Translations under genes and position numbers: made by a program
Source: Neocallimastix lanati (nom. inval.)
Taxonomy: Eukaryota; Neocallimastigomycota; Neocallimastigomycetes; Neocallimastigales; Neocallimastigaceae
NCBI GenBank assembly: GCA_016946835.1
Contig: JACVTC010000060.1
Location: 972,542-1,036,541, forward strand
Direction of reading: 5' to 3'
DNA length: 64,000 bases
Notes under the pieces: generated by a model
The model's input: only the letters and a program-made list of their open reading frames with translations
Databases searched by the model: none
Told to the model about the DNA's origin: nothing
In this document: positions 1-10,532 of the stretch, in pieces
Numbering within the stretch: position 1 is the stretch's first letter
Layout of the letters: each line of letters begins with the position of its first letter

Positions 1-2151
1 TATTAAAGGAAATAGGATTCTATTCATTTCTCTTTGAAAGGTTGCAGGAGCGTTAGTTAGACCAAATGGCATAACTTTAAATTGGTAGTTACCAAACTTA
101 GTGGTGAAAGTTGTTATACCAATACTTTCTTCCTCCATTAAAATTTGGTGATATCCAGAGTATAAGTCAATGGTAGTGAAGATAGTTGCACCATTGAGAC
201 TATCAAAAATTTCATCAATGTATGGTATAGAATAAGAATCCTTTATAGTAGAATCATTAACCTTCCTATAATCTACACACATACGCCATTTCCCATTAGG
301 CTTTGGTACTAGAATAATAGGCGAAGACCATTCAGAATTTGAAGGCTCAATTAACTTTTTATTAATTAACTTAGTTAATTCTTCCTTTAAAATATCTGTC
401 TTTAATTTTGTTAGCCGATAAGCTCTTTGTTTTATAGGTTTGGTACCAGCTTTTAGATTTATTTTGTGTGGTGAAAGCAATGATGGTGTTAATTCCTCAG
501 ACGACGTAGCAACAATTTCTATATTGTCCTCTAATAGGTGTATTATATCAGTTCTATATTTTTCATTTAGAGTATTCATAAATATTGTATTATGTATATA
601 TTCCATAGGTGGTAATCCTTCTAATTTCTTTAATTCCCCACCAGCATATTTTTCCTTACTATTATCCTCAAGTAATTTGTTAACACTACAAATATATTTT
701 TCGTCAATAGCAGAATTATTTATTGATGTAATAGAACTGATAGTACCATCCATGTTATATTTACATAAGCAATTATTTAAGGGATTAATAAATAATCTAT
801 TATCAACTATGGTTTTTAAATTAATTAGCATGTCATAAAATGGTTCCTCTTTTTCTACAATTCGGAAATCAATTAACAATGAAAGCTCATTAATTTTCAC
901 AGGTATCCTAACGACTATTCCTTCAGAGTATTCATCGTCTCTAGTGGCAAGCATTATTCTACCACAACTATGACCAACAACGGTATATTGGTATGGTAGA
1001 GAATTATAATATTTTTGTGACATAATATTTAAATTACTACACGTATCAATAAGTAATTTTCCAGATACACCATCAACAGAGGCATCTACCATTGCAATAT
1101 CCTCCTCTGTTATTTCTGTACTTTTACTTTTATAGTTATGATCAACATTATTAACTAATGTTGTAGTAGCAACTACATTATTAATAGCGCCAACAACATT
1201 AGTGGTGGCTTTTACTAGTTTTAAACCTTGGGAAACTTGACTTCTTATTTTAGGCGCAGCATTCCAAAGCTGTCCAAAGGTAATATTACACTTGGTATTG
1301 CTTAAATCATCCCATACATCATATTCCTTATAATTAGAAAGCATTTTAATAATTCGATTTACCCGAGTTATTTTCATACTATTATTATTATCATTATTAT
1401 TATTATTATTAATACCATCTGTATTAATTAATTTATTTAATATATTTTTATTATTCGTTACATGATTATTATCGATAATAGTTTCATTATTATTAATATT
1501 AATAGTATTATTATTATTAATATCATTTACGACTGGGGTTTTTCTAATAGTTCCGTTGTTACTATTATTAGGATTACTAGTATTATTATTATTATTTTTG
1601 TCTTTTTTTCTTTCTCTAGTTTGGTTAATTTCCCTTGGAGCTTCTACATTATCAACTTTTGAAGTTATTTCCTCTTTATTAGTAATTAAGTTTACATTAG
1701 ACTGACTGGATGATGCAGTTTCGAATTCTTTAGAATTAGTACTAGATTTCAAAAATCTTTCTTTATCACGTATTGCTTTTTCAATTTTCTTTTCTTTATT
1801 GATATTTGGTTACATAATTATTGATGTTTGCAACTGTTTCTTATGAGGTATCACCTCTTCAGTTTCCAATTCTCTTTCTTTTCTTTTTCTTAATGCAGGA
1901 GTGTTTAGAGGTCGTGGATTATCACGTAGACTTTTATGAATTTTCCTTCCTTTTCCATTATCTAACTCAACATCACTTTCATCAAGTTTTCTTTTTGCCG
2001 CACCGACAAAATATTCTCCTACCTGATCATGACTTTTGATAGTATAATCCACTCTGTAGTCTTTACTTTCTGCATCAGAAGAATTGGAAGTATATTTTAA
2101 TGAAGCTATTTTTTTGATGGGAGTGCTTCCTCTCCCTTCTACTGGTTTAAA
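1..2151 (-). pseudogene. Pol of element J: protease and start of reverse transcriptase, one internal stop
   Basis: Reading in the -1 frame from the slippery site at 2145-2151 gives one long frame broken by a single TAA at 1810-1812; beyond it the frame stays open to position 1. It holds an Asn-rich linker (about 1380-1600), a region with GQLWNAAPK near 1270, a retropepsin-like motif IDTCSN near 1040-1060, and an RT segment at the window edge with the M-P-F-G-L and N-A-P-A-T-F type signature near 40-75. The residues at the protease site are D-T-C where D-T/S-G is usual. The gene would encode protease, RT, RNase H and integrase; everything after the RT start is outside the window. With only one nonsense change, this copy is young. 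Confidence 0.7.
2119..2151 (-). promoter_or_regulatory. -1 ribosomal frameshift signal, gag/pol of element J
   Basis: On the minus strand the heptamer T-TTA-AAC (2145-2151) lies in the gag frame two codons before the gag stop. After an 8-nt spacer comes a 5-bp stem, GGGAG / CTCCC, with an 8-nt loop (2119-2136). The -1 frame continues as FKPVEG into pol. The layout matches the site in element A. Confidence 0.8.
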
Positions 2152-3098
2152 GGTCCTTTGGAAAAAATCTGTTTCTTATTTTCTTCTATAATGGCTTGTA
2201 GTTTGGGACAATGTTGTTGATAATGTCCAGGTTCCTTACAGAAGAAACAGGTTTTGACGGTAGAGTTTCTTGGTCCACGTGTAAGGTTCTCCCTTTCACT
2301 TTCATCAGAAACTTTCCTATTGTCCCTGTTTTCATAAGTATTTCTTGGTGGTGAACTACGACTCTTATTATAATTATTATTATTATTGTTGGAAACATTT
2401 CTATTAGGACTTGGTACACGATGTAACCTCACAGCAAGTCTATCCACTTTTTCTGCAATTTCATAAGCCTTTGAAAGTGGTATATCATCAATTAAAGTTA
2501 CTCTTTTCCAGGCCTCAATATTATTCTCAAGTGCATCAGCATAGTCCAAGATACTGATTTGTTTTTTGTGAGTTTTATCTAATTTTAAATATAATGTCCG
2601 ATACCTTTTATTAAAATCCCTTACTTTTTCATTTCTACCAATTTTAAGAGCACGCAATTCCCTTAATAAGGTATTCTGATCTTCCTTTGCCCCATAGAAT
2701 ACTTCAAGAGCGTTGACGATCTCGACAAAAGAAGGATAACGGTTAGTTCTAACACTATCATTACTAGAACTACTTGAACTAGTAGAGCTACTGGTGCTAG
2801 ATCCTGACATCTCACCAGTATCAGTGGAACCATTCAATTCTACATCTTCTTCTGCTGTAGTAGCAGGTAGTTCTAATTCTTGGATAATTTGTCTTGGTTC
2901 ACCAGTAGACGTTAATAGGCAAGCAACAAAAATAGTTTTTGGATCAGTGATATTTTGTAATTGGATCCATAACTCAATTTCAGAAGCCCAAGATTTTATA
3001 TCCAAATGGTCCTTGTTTAATTTATCAACATATTTTAGTTCCTTTTTAAGATCTTTAAATGAAGGAACATTAGTAGTATCATTAGTAACTGAAGCCAT
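2139..3098 (-). CDS. gag: Gag of element J (capsid and CCHC nucleocapsid)
   Basis: The ORF can start at 3143, but Met16 (3098, beginning MASV) is the better start because the upstream residues are encoded by AT-rich leader. The protein of about 319 aa has a capsid-like region with SWASEIELWIQ and the FNKRYR motif that is typical of Ty3/gypsy Gag. A Ser-rich insert near residue 125, an Asn-rich stretch and one zinc knuckle (C-x2-C-x4-H-x4-C, reading CFFCKEPGHYQQHC) near the C-terminus follow. It ends in PLNQ, directly after the frameshift heptamer. It would form the particle shell and bind element RNA. Gag looks intact although pol carries a stop. Confidence 0.85.
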   Translation of the reverse strand: MASVTNDTTNVPSFKDLKKELKYVDKLNKDHLDIKSWASEIELWIQLQNITDPKTIFVACLLTSTGEPRQIIQELELPATTAEEDVELNGSTDTGEMSGSSTSSSTSSSSSSNDSVRTNRYPSFVEIVNALEVFYGAKEDQNTLLRELRALKIGRNEKVRDFNKRYRTLYLKLDKTHKKQISILDYADALENNIEAWKRVTLIDDIPLSKAYEIAEKVDRLAVRLHRVPSPNRNVSNNNNNNYNKSRSSPPRNTYENRDNRKVSDESERENLTRGPRNSTVKTCFFCKEPGHYQQHCPKLQAIIEENKKQIFSKGPLNQ

Positions 3099-3156
3099 AT
3101 TTCTTGAGTAGAAATTATACAATAATATAGGTAAAATATTCAAAATAAAAATAATA

Positions 3157-3158
<2 letters not shown>

Positions 3159-3200
<42 letters not shown>
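3159..3200 (+). repeat. Long poly-T tract
   Basis: An uninterrupted run of about 40 T lies between element J gag and element A. Several similar runs occur in the window (for example about 4142-4188, 4622-4672, 34060-34100 and 57000-57025). They look like genome-wide homopolymer expansion rather than poly-A tails. Confidence 0.9.
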
Positions 3201-3205
<5 letters not shown>

Positions 3206-3271
3206 GTGTGTGAGTATGTTATAGATATATATAATATAGTATTAGAATTTATAAGTTTACAAACAATATTT

Positions 3272-3831
3272 TGGTACGTTATTTTTATATATTGTACCTT
3301 TTATATGATTTGGGGAAAGCAAGTTGTAAAACTATAAAATAATATATTCTAATAAAAGAAATAAATAAAAAAAATTATAACACAAAATTAATAATAAATT
3401 TTAATAAATAATAATGTGTTACTTTTAAGTCTTTATTTTATTTATAAGTTTTGTTCTTTAAATAAGTACATTTAAATTTATTATAACTTTATTATATCTT
3501 TAAATTTATATTTTAATAATAATATTAACCAAAATATCCTAAATATTTATTCACCCGAATAAATATTTTATAATTCCTATTCTAACTATTATATTCTTTA
3601 AAGATATTAGATTATTAAGTTCTTCCTTTGTTAGTATTTTATCTTTCACTTATTTTTATACTATAATTTATCTTAATTCTTATTGGTTATCTATTAATTA
3701 AAATTATTTTTATTAATATTATAATTTTATATACTAATTAAACCTTATACCTATTATAATAAAATAACTAAAGAATTATTTATTTTCTTATATTTTTAAT
3801 AATTTATTCTATTTTAGTGAGTAACGTACCA
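3272..3831 (-). repeat. 3' LTR of element A
   Basis: 560 bp starting TGGTACG and ending CGTACCA, matching 10533-11092 throughout by eye. A G-rich tract lies directly upstream in element orientation. Confidence 0.92.
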
Positions 3832-3832
3832 A

Positions 3833-3846
3833 GACGCCCCCACTTT
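3833..3846 (-). promoter_or_regulatory. Polypurine tract of element A
   Basis: On the minus strand AAAGTGGGGGCG lies just before the 3' LTR, the usual place for plus-strand priming. Element B has a similar GGGGGC tract in the same position. Confidence 0.65.
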
Positions 3847-4130
3847 GTCTAGACTTCGTCCCTTGAAGTCGTGGTTTATGGATATAATGAATAAAATTTT
3901 TATAAAAATTAAAAAAAAATGTTTTTATATTCTTTAAATTTTTTTTTTTTTTTTTTTTTTATACTTGAACTATATAACTATATAGATTTTTTTTTTTTTT
4001 TTTTTTTTATACTTGAACTATATAACTATATAGATTTTTTTTTTTTTTTTATATTATATATATACAATTTCATACAGTAATGTACATGTATACATTACAT
4101 ATATGTAATTTATACTATATTGTATATGCA

Positions 4131-4190
<60 letters not shown>

Positions 4191-4621
4191 GTAAGTAAAT
4201 TGTAAAATTATGTTATATTGTTTATAAAATTTTATAAAATTATATACTTGTTTACTAATTTAAAATTTAATTTATATATATTCTGTCTATATATCTTTGT
4301 ATATTTTAATATTATATTTTAATATTATATTTTACTATTCTATTTTACTATTCTATTTTACTATTCTATTTTACTATTCTATTTTACTATTATATTTTAC
4401 TATTATATTTTACTATTATATTTTACTATTCTATTTTACTATTATATTTTACTATTATATTTAACTATTATATTTTACTATTATAATCTATTATTATATT
4501 TTTATTATATTTTATTATTTATATCTAATAAAAGAAATTACTGGATTAGAAATGTGAATTAATTTATTAAACTTTTCAACAATAGCTAAATGTTTATTTT
4601 TGTAAGTTGAAATTCAAACGC

Positions 4622-4673
<52 letters not shown>

Positions 4674-4992
4674 TCGTTATCTATATTCTGAAAATTATAT
4701 AATTGTATTATTTATCTATCTCTATAATTTTTTTTTTAAAGCGTGTTATTGTCAGGAAGTTATAGGTTGTATTAAAATAATTTTTTTTTTTTTTTTTTTA
4801 GATAAAAACCATATTTATTTTATATATATTATTTTTTAATTTATAATTGATAATAAATATTAATAAATAAAAAAAAATTCTTATGTAAATATTATTATTA
4901 TTTTATCTACTTATTAAAAAAAACTTGCTATAAATAATGTTTTAATTATTTAATAATTATTGTAAATATATTTATATTATCTGATAAGTATC
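3847..4992. other. 3' noncoding region of element A with simple repeats
   Basis: About 1.15 kb lies between the pol stop and the PPT. It holds three T-rich units sharing the motif ACTTGAACTATATAACTATA (3930-4040), a TA run, poly-T runs and a roughly 14-bp TTTTACTATTCTA / TTTTACTATTATA minisatellite (about 4320-4500). No ORF is seen. The function is unknown. Confidence 0.75.
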
Positions 4993-7900
4993 TTAGTCTT
5001 CATTTGTGAGGTTTAGTTCCGTAAAGTATGGAATAATATTCTTCAGGTGGATATTACGTTCTGCTAGTTCACCAGTCGTTGGGTCGCATACTGTCACTGT
5101 GTTTAATTCTCTTTTAACAATTTGTAATGGTCCTGTGAAGAATGGGTCTAGCTTCCTTCGATTAAATACTTTCACTAATACTAAGTCCCCTAGTTTATAG
5201 TCACTTCTCATTCTTTTGATTTGTTTCCTTCTATCGGACCAAAGTTTGTTTGCGGTTTCAATATTTCTTATGGCTTCCTTTATCCACTTATCATGTATCA
5301 AAAATTTTCTGAGCCAGTACTCTTCATCACTTTCCCATTCATTTTTCTTTTCAATATTAATGGATAATTCGAAAGGTTGTATATCCCTCCTTCCATACAA
5401 TAATTCGAAGCTACTGTGTTTTGTAACTTCACTTTTACAAGTACGTAGTGCCCATAAAGCACTATATAAAGTCTCATCCCAATGCTTATCTTTTTTTCCC
5501 AGGATTCGTAGATACTTCCCAATTTCTTTGTTTCTGTTTTCAACTTCTCCATTCGAGGCTGGATGGTAAGTTGAAATATAGTGAACATAAACATCGTGTA
5601 GATCTAAGAATGCTTTTGTTTTATCTGCGGTGAACTGTGGACCATTGTCTGTTACCAGTATCTCAGGGATACCATGTCTTGAGAATACTTTCTTTAAAAA
5701 GTTTATCACGTCATCTGCTTCCGATGTTACTAGTGGTTCAGCCTCTACCCATTTGGTTAAATAGTCAACTAGAACAATTATAAATCTATTACCTCTTGGA
5801 GTTTCTGGTAGGGGTCCAATTAAATCGAGTCCAACTCTTGAGAAAGGGTATCCTGGAGGAGTGGCATTATCTTCTGGAAATTGATTTAATGTTTGTGGCT
5901 TACATGTTTGGCATTTGTAACAACATCGAATATAATTATTAATATCCTTTTTCATATTTTTCCAATAATAATCTCTTTTTAGTCTGTTGTATGTTTTATA
6001 TACTCCCTCATGGCCAATTTGATGAGCTTGATCAATTAATGTTAATTTTTCTTCTATGCTTTTCACTATGTACCTTAATTTATCGCCTTGTTTATAATAT
6101 TCTTTGCCATCAATAATTATTATTCTTTTTTTGATATAATCTTCTATAAATTTATTAATACTATTACTATTATTATTATTATTATCACTTATACCATTAT
6201 CACTATTATCAACTTCATTATTATTGTTATATATAATATTTATTGTTTCTTTAGGTTTATCAGAAGTTTCCAATCTAGACAGAGCATCAGCTATGACATT
6301 TTTCCTCCCCTCTTGATATTCGACTTTAACATTCAAGATGGATAATTCCGTAACCCATTTGAGATGTCTACTATTGGTAGGTTCACGATTATTAAATATA
6401 CCAACAAGCGGTTTATGGTCAGTATAAACTATAGTTATAAAAGAATTACCAGTGATAAATTGTTTAAATTTCTGAACACAATGGAAGACAGCTTTACCTT
6501 CCAGGTCAGTAATACTATAATTTTCTTTCGATTTACTTAATGATCTACTTTCATAAAAAATAGGAACCTCAAGATTATTTTTATCTCGTTGTAGAAGAAC
6601 ACCTCCTAGTCCATCTCTAGAAGCATCGGTACGTATAATAAATGGTTTAGAAAAATCTGGGGGAGTTAATATAGGTGCTTGTATTAATTTATTTTTTAAT
6701 TCTTCAAATGCTTTAATACACTCTTCGGAAAAGTTAAATATCGAGTTCTTCTTTAAAAGGTAAAATAATGGTTTTGCTATTTGAGCAAAATTTTTAATAA
6801 ATTTGCGATAATATCCTATAGCACCAAGAAAAGATTTAAGTTGTGTAGTATTTTTAGGTGGTAACCAATTAACAATTGTTTTTACTTTTTCAGGAATAGG
6901 AGAAATACCATCTGTCGAGAGCTTGTGACCAAGTAGTGAAACTTCTTTTTTAAAGAATGAACATTTTTCCAAATTAATTTTTAATCCATTGTCTTTTAGT
7001 ATCTTAAAAACACGACGTAAGTGTAAAATATGTTCATTTATATCTTTAGAAAATATAACTATATCATCAATATAAATAAATACACATTCACTGATTAATT
7101 CAAAAAATATTTTGTTCATTTCTCTCTGAAAGGTTGCTGGGGCGTTACATAAACCAAATGGCATTACTCTGAAGTTGTAATTGCCATACATTGTGGTAAA
7201 TGCAGTCTTTTCTTTATCTTCGGGAGCCATTGGGATTTGGTGGTATCCTGAAAAAAGGTCAATCGTAGACAGGATTTGTGAATTATTTCCGATTTGCAAA
7301 AGAATTTCATCGATTAAAGGTAATGAATATGAATCTTTAATTGTTATATTATTTAATTTACGATAATCAACGCACATTCTCCAATCTTTATTATTCTTTT
7401 TAGGTACTAAGACAACAGGAAAGGACCAAGCAGAGAAAGACGGTTCAATCAACCGATTATTGATTAAAAATGTAAGTATTTCTTTGAGAGCCATAGATTG
7501 AGCTTTAGAAAGTTTATATGCTTTCAGTTTTATTGGTTTAGCATTTGGAATTAAATTAATTCTATGTGGTAATAATTTAGAAGTTCCAAGGTCATCAGTC
7601 TTCACAGCTAATATGTCTTTAAAAATTTCGAATAGCTCTTTTATAGAGTTCTTATGTTCACTAGGTACGGCATTAATAATATCATTTATTAGATTTTCTT
7701 TAACATTAATAGTTTGTTCTAATTGTTTATCTTTATTCTGAATAACTATAGTAAGTAGTAAGGGTGTAGATGCATTTTTGTTTTCTTTATTAATTTCTTC
7801 TCCTGAGTCAATTGGATTTTTCAGATTAATATCGTAGTAAAGGTCAGCTAATTTCTTGTAAGTATTATCTTCATTAATATAATACAATGAGTCATTAACT

Positions 7901-9225
7901 AGGTTAATATCAAACCTATTTTTCTTTAATGAATCAACTCCAATTAGAATGTCGAAAAGGTCATCTTTTTCAATTACTCTAAAATAATCTTGGAAAGTCT
8001 TGTCTCCTATAGTTATTTCTAGCTCATATATTTCGGATTCAATTGTCGAGTTTGAACAAGCTTGAAAAATAGTTTCTGAGATTCTTCCTATGGCAGGTTT
8101 GTTTATTTTATATTTTTCTAAAGCAGATCTTGTAATAGCATTAACACTAGCGCAAGTATCTAAAAATATCTCACAATTGGTATTTTCAACTTTTCCTTTT
8201 ACTTTAATTATTTTAAATTTATTAACTATTGTCATCACATTATTAATAGCATTACTTTTAGGAGTAAGCTTCAAAGCTTTACTAAATGCTGTTCTGAATT
8301 TTGGGAATAGATCAAGTAAGTATCCTAATTTAGTAATAACTTCAGTAGATGCAACTTCTTTTAATAGATCTTGTATTAAATAATCATCAAATTGTTCTAT
8401 TAATTTAATATGTTTTTCATTAGATTCTTTGTTGTTACTTAATGAAGGTGGAGATTTCTTTGCATTTTCAATAATATCTTTAATTCTTTCTTCATAATTG
8501 TTTCTTTTACTCGTTCTAATATTCTTCTCGGCTATAATTGAAGGATCTAAGTACTCCAATTTTTCGGTTTGATTACTATTAAAGGTAGTTTTATTATTTT
8601 TATCTAAAGTAGTATTCTTATCTACTGTATTTGTAGACTTATTTTTATTAATTTCATTATTTGGTATACCATCTTCAATATCATCTTTAATCATAATTAC
8701 ATTTTCAATTGGTAAAGTATTAGTTTCCATATTTTGATCCTTTTGGTTATGCACCTTTTTTTCTTCATCAAGACAAGCATCATATTTGTTGTTATGTCTC
8801 ATAGCCGCTGTTTGAATCGGCGTCGGATTATTCTTTAATGTATCATTGGATTTCTCTTTATTATAAGGAATGGAACTTACGTTTTTTTCTTTTTGTTTTC
8901 TGACAGCTGGTGCAAGAACTTCAATTGGTTTATTAATATGTAAAGGTTGATAATTTGATATTGATTTATTATGGTTATTCATATTATTATTATTAATATA
9001 TTTATTATTAATATTGTTACTATTATTATTAATATTTCTATTATGATGATAACAATTATTAGCATTGTCTTCCATGTGGTTGGTTTGTTTACTGGAAGTT
9101 ATCCTTCTCCCATTTAGTGGTTTAAAGATTTGTTGATCATTCCCCTTTCTTCCATTTCCGCTAATTGTTTGAACGAATAGGGGCAGTTTGAAGCCTTGTG
9201 CCCATTTTGGAAACAACGGAAACAA
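4993..9225 (-). CDS. pol: Pol polyprotein of element A (PR-RT-RNase H-IN)
   Basis: The open frame is 1410 codons. Translation would enter it by -1 frameshifting at 9120-9126, so the residues before F-K-P-L are probably not made. Order: an Asn-rich linker; protease site LDTCAS with Asp at residue 356 (D-T-C rather than D-T-G); RT with FRVMPFGL and the YIDD active site at 718-721; RNase H with RTDAS, SITDLEGKAV, YTDHKPL and ADALSR; integrase with a HHCC-type finger and the D, D, 35, E triad (D1134, D1193, E1229); and a C-terminal GPF-like motif (FFTGPLQIVKRE). No chromodomain is visible. The frame contains no stop, so this copy should be competent. Confidence 0.93.
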   Translation of the reverse strand: MFPLFPKWAQGFKLPLFVQTISGNGRKGNDQQIFKPLNGRRITSSKQTNHMEDNANNCYHHNRNINNNSNNINNKYINNNNMNNHNKSISNYQPLHINKPIEVLAPAVRKQKEKNVSSIPYNKEKSNDTLKNNPTPIQTAAMRHNNKYDACLDEEKKVHNQKDQNMETNTLPIENVIMIKDDIEDGIPNNEINKNKSTNTVDKNTTLDKNNKTTFNSNQTEKLEYLDPSIIAEKNIRTSKRNNYEERIKDIIENAKKSPPSLSNNKESNEKHIKLIEQFDDYLIQDLLKEVASTEVITKLGYLLDLFPKFRTAFSKALKLTPKSNAINNVMTIVNKFKIIKVKGKVENTNCEIFLDTCASVNAITRSALEKYKINKPAIGRISETIFQACSNSTIESEIYELEITIGDKTFQDYFRVIEKDDLFDILIGVDSLKKNRFDINLVNDSLYYINEDNTYKKLADLYYDINLKNPIDSGEEINKENKNASTPLLLTIVIQNKDKQLEQTINVKENLINDIINAVPSEHKNSIKELFEIFKDILAVKTDDLGTSKLLPHRINLIPNAKPIKLKAYKLSKAQSMALKEILTFLINNRLIEPSFSAWSFPVVLVPKKNNKDWRMCVDYRKLNNITIKDSYSLPLIDEILLQIGNNSQILSTIDLFSGYHQIPMAPEDKEKTAFTTMYGNYNFRVMPFGLCNAPATFQREMNKIFFELISECVFIYIDDIVIFSKDINEHILHLRRVFKILKDNGLKINLEKCSFFKKEVSLLGHKLSTDGISPIPEKVKTIVNWLPPKNTTQLKSFLGAIGYYRKFIKNFAQIAKPLFYLLKKNSIFNFSEECIKAFEELKNKLIQAPILTPPDFSKPFIIRTDASRDGLGGVLLQRDKNNLEVPIFYESRSLSKSKENYSITDLEGKAVFHCVQKFKQFITGNSFITIVYTDHKPLVGIFNNREPTNSRHLKWVTELSILNVKVEYQEGRKNVIADALSRLETSDKPKETINIIYNNNNEVDNSDNGISDNNNNNSNSINKFIEDYIKKRIIIIDGKEYYKQGDKLRYIVKSIEEKLTLIDQAHQIGHEGVYKTYNRLKRDYYWKNMKKDINNYIRCCYKCQTCKPQTLNQFPEDNATPPGYPFSRVGLDLIGPLPETPRGNRFIIVLVDYLTKWVEAEPLVTSEADDVINFLKKVFSRHGIPEILVTDNGPQFTADKTKAFLDLHDVYVHYISTYHPASNGEVENRNKEIGKYLRILGKKDKHWDETLYSALWALRTCKSEVTKHSSFELLYGRRDIQPFELSINIEKKNEWESDEEYWLRKFLIHDKWIKEAIRNIETANKLWSDRRKQIKRMRSDYKLGDLVLVKVFNRRKLDPFFTGPLQIVKRELNTVTVCDPTTGELAERNIHLKNIIPYFTELNLTNED
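9094..9126 (-). promoter_or_regulatory. -1 ribosomal frameshift signal, gag/pol of element A
   Basis: Minus-strand T-TTA-AAC (9120-9126) sits two codons before the gag TAA. It is followed by an 8-nt spacer (9112-9119) and a stem GGGAG-AAGGATAA-CTTCC with one G-U pair (9094-9111). The -1 product continues FKPLNGRR into pol, and the offset between the gag and pol frames is -1. Confidence 0.85.
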
Positions 9226-10295
9226 GTAGTTTTCCTATTTTGGTAGTCTTTATTAAAACTTTTATTATATTCCTTATTTGGAATAACCCCTGGATTTCTA
9301 TTTATGGTAGTTGTAAGTATATTAGCATCAATACTGTTATTATTGTCATATACGTTACTATTTTGAGAAACAGCGGTAGCTATATTGTTGGTATTGTTAT
9401 CGTTACTAATATTATTGTTTTTATAATTGTAATTAGAGTTATTACTATTTTGTATCCTATTAGGTAAATAATTATAATTATAGTTGTTGTTATCCATGAT
9501 ATTATTCATATTTTGATTGACGTTAGTATTATAATTATTATTGAGGTTCATAAATCTTGAACCATTACTAAAGTTTCGGTTATTCCTTCTAAAAGGTGGA
9601 CGAAAATTATTATTGTAAATATTTCTATTAGTACTTTGATTTATATTATGTTTATAAGAAGGTTCTCCATAAAAATTCTGATAAAATGGGTGATTCATTA
9701 TAGGACTATCCAAATTTTGCACGAACATTAAATTAGATCTATTCTTATTATTATCTTGCCCAATATTACTGATTATTTCTTTTTCAGCTTCTTCGGATAC
9801 TTCAGCTACCTTAAAAGCTTCAGATAAAGTTTCGCATTCGGTTGTCATAACTCTTGAACAAGGAAAGACCCGTGTACTTATAGCAGTAGTATAATCCTTT
9901 ATTGAAATTAATTTTTGATATTCTCTTGGTAGGCCTTTATATAATATTTTGTATCTATGATTAAATTTTTTTATAGTTTCTTTATTATTAATTTTTAATG
10001 ATTTTAATACTGCACATTTATCATTAGGTGTGATGTGCAAGTAGTCCTCAACGGCAGCTTGGATTTCTTTGAAGCTGGGATATCTAACTTCGTTTCCATT
10101 CTTACTTTTTAAAGAGTTTAAGGCCCCATGCATGTCTTCTTCGACTGCTTCTTTGGCCCAGACAAAAATTCTTCTTGGTTCCACAACATCGTAGAGCTCC
10201 ATCACTCTGACGAATTCATGCATCCATCCATCAACATCTTTTCCATAGTCGATGAGATTTGGTAATGCTTTCTGTAATTTGGCAGCGTCAATCAT
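9114..10295 (-). CDS. gag: Gag of element A
   Basis: 393 aa beginning MIDAAKLQKAL. Residues 1-190 form a capsid-like domain with the FNHRYK motif that aligns with the element J Gag FNKRYR. A long Asn-rich linker (about 195-340) follows, then a single zinc knuckle CFRCFQNGHKASNC and a short tail ending SLNH. It is the structural particle protein and the upstream part of a Gag-Pol fusion. The start is 240 bp downstream of the 5' LTR, and the C-terminal codons overlap pol by about 110 bp. Compared with element J the capsid is clearly related but diverged, so these are two families. Confidence 0.9.
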   Translation of the reverse strand: MIDAAKLQKALPNLIDYGKDVDGWMHEFVRVMELYDVVEPRRIFVWAKEAVEEDMHGALNSLKSKNGNEVRYPSFKEIQAAVEDYLHITPNDKCAVLKSLKINNKETIKKFNHRYKILYKGLPREYQKLISIKDYTTAISTRVFPCSRVMTTECETLSEAFKVAEVSEEAEKEIISNIGQDNNKNRSNLMFVQNLDSPIMNHPFYQNFYGEPSYKHNINQSTNRNIYNNNFRPPFRRNNRNFSNGSRFMNLNNNYNTNVNQNMNNIMDNNNYNYNYLPNRIQNSNNSNYNYKNNNISNDNNTNNIATAVSQNSNVYDNNNSIDANILTTTINRNPGVIPNKEYNKSFNKDYQNRKTTCFRCFQNGHKASNCPYSFKQLAEMEERGMINKSLNH

Positions 10296-10510
10296 GATAA
10301 ATAGAATTTATTAAAAAAAAGTAATATAAAATAGTTATATTTATTTATAATATAATAATTGTTTTGTAAAAAAAAATGAAGAAATAAAAAAAAATTGTTT
10401 TATAATAATATAATAAATGCTTTTGTACTATAAATATATAAAATAAAAAAATGAATGAATTAAAGTAAAGTAATTTCTCTTATTATTTTCATATTATTTT
10501 ATCTTGCTTC

Positions 10511-10528
10511 CGCCCGGATTCTCCACCA
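10511..10528 (-). promoter_or_regulatory. Primer binding site of element A
   Basis: On the minus strand, four nt after the 5' LTR, comes TGGTGGAGAATCCGGG. It starts with TGG as expected for the complement of a tRNA CCA end. Its first nine bases fit the 3' end of the tRNA-Trp encoded in this window (CTCTCCA plus CCA); the tenth does not. Confidence 0.6.
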
Positions 10529-10532
10529 ATTT

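Larger units (their letters stand above)
1..3143 (-). mobile_element. Ty3/gypsy element J, gag plus truncated pol
   Basis: A gag ORF is followed by a pol frame on the minus strand that continues to the window edge, where RT motifs are recognisable. No LTR of its own is seen: about 170 bp upstream of gag lies the LTR of a different element (A). If A is removed together with its 4-bp duplication, the sequence upstream of gag would join the flank of tRNA-Trp 1, so J would start roughly 180 bp from that tRNA. The 5' LTR was either lost or is not recognised. Confidence 0.8.

Noticed and set aside
1810-2052. Independent 80-aa basic protein
   Set aside because: It is the in-frame start of element J pol after the frameshift site, ended by the single TAA; its apparent start codon is GTG.
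5006-8383. Plus-strand ORFs of 60-117 codons across 5006-8383
   Set aside because: All are shadows of the minus-strand pol of element A.
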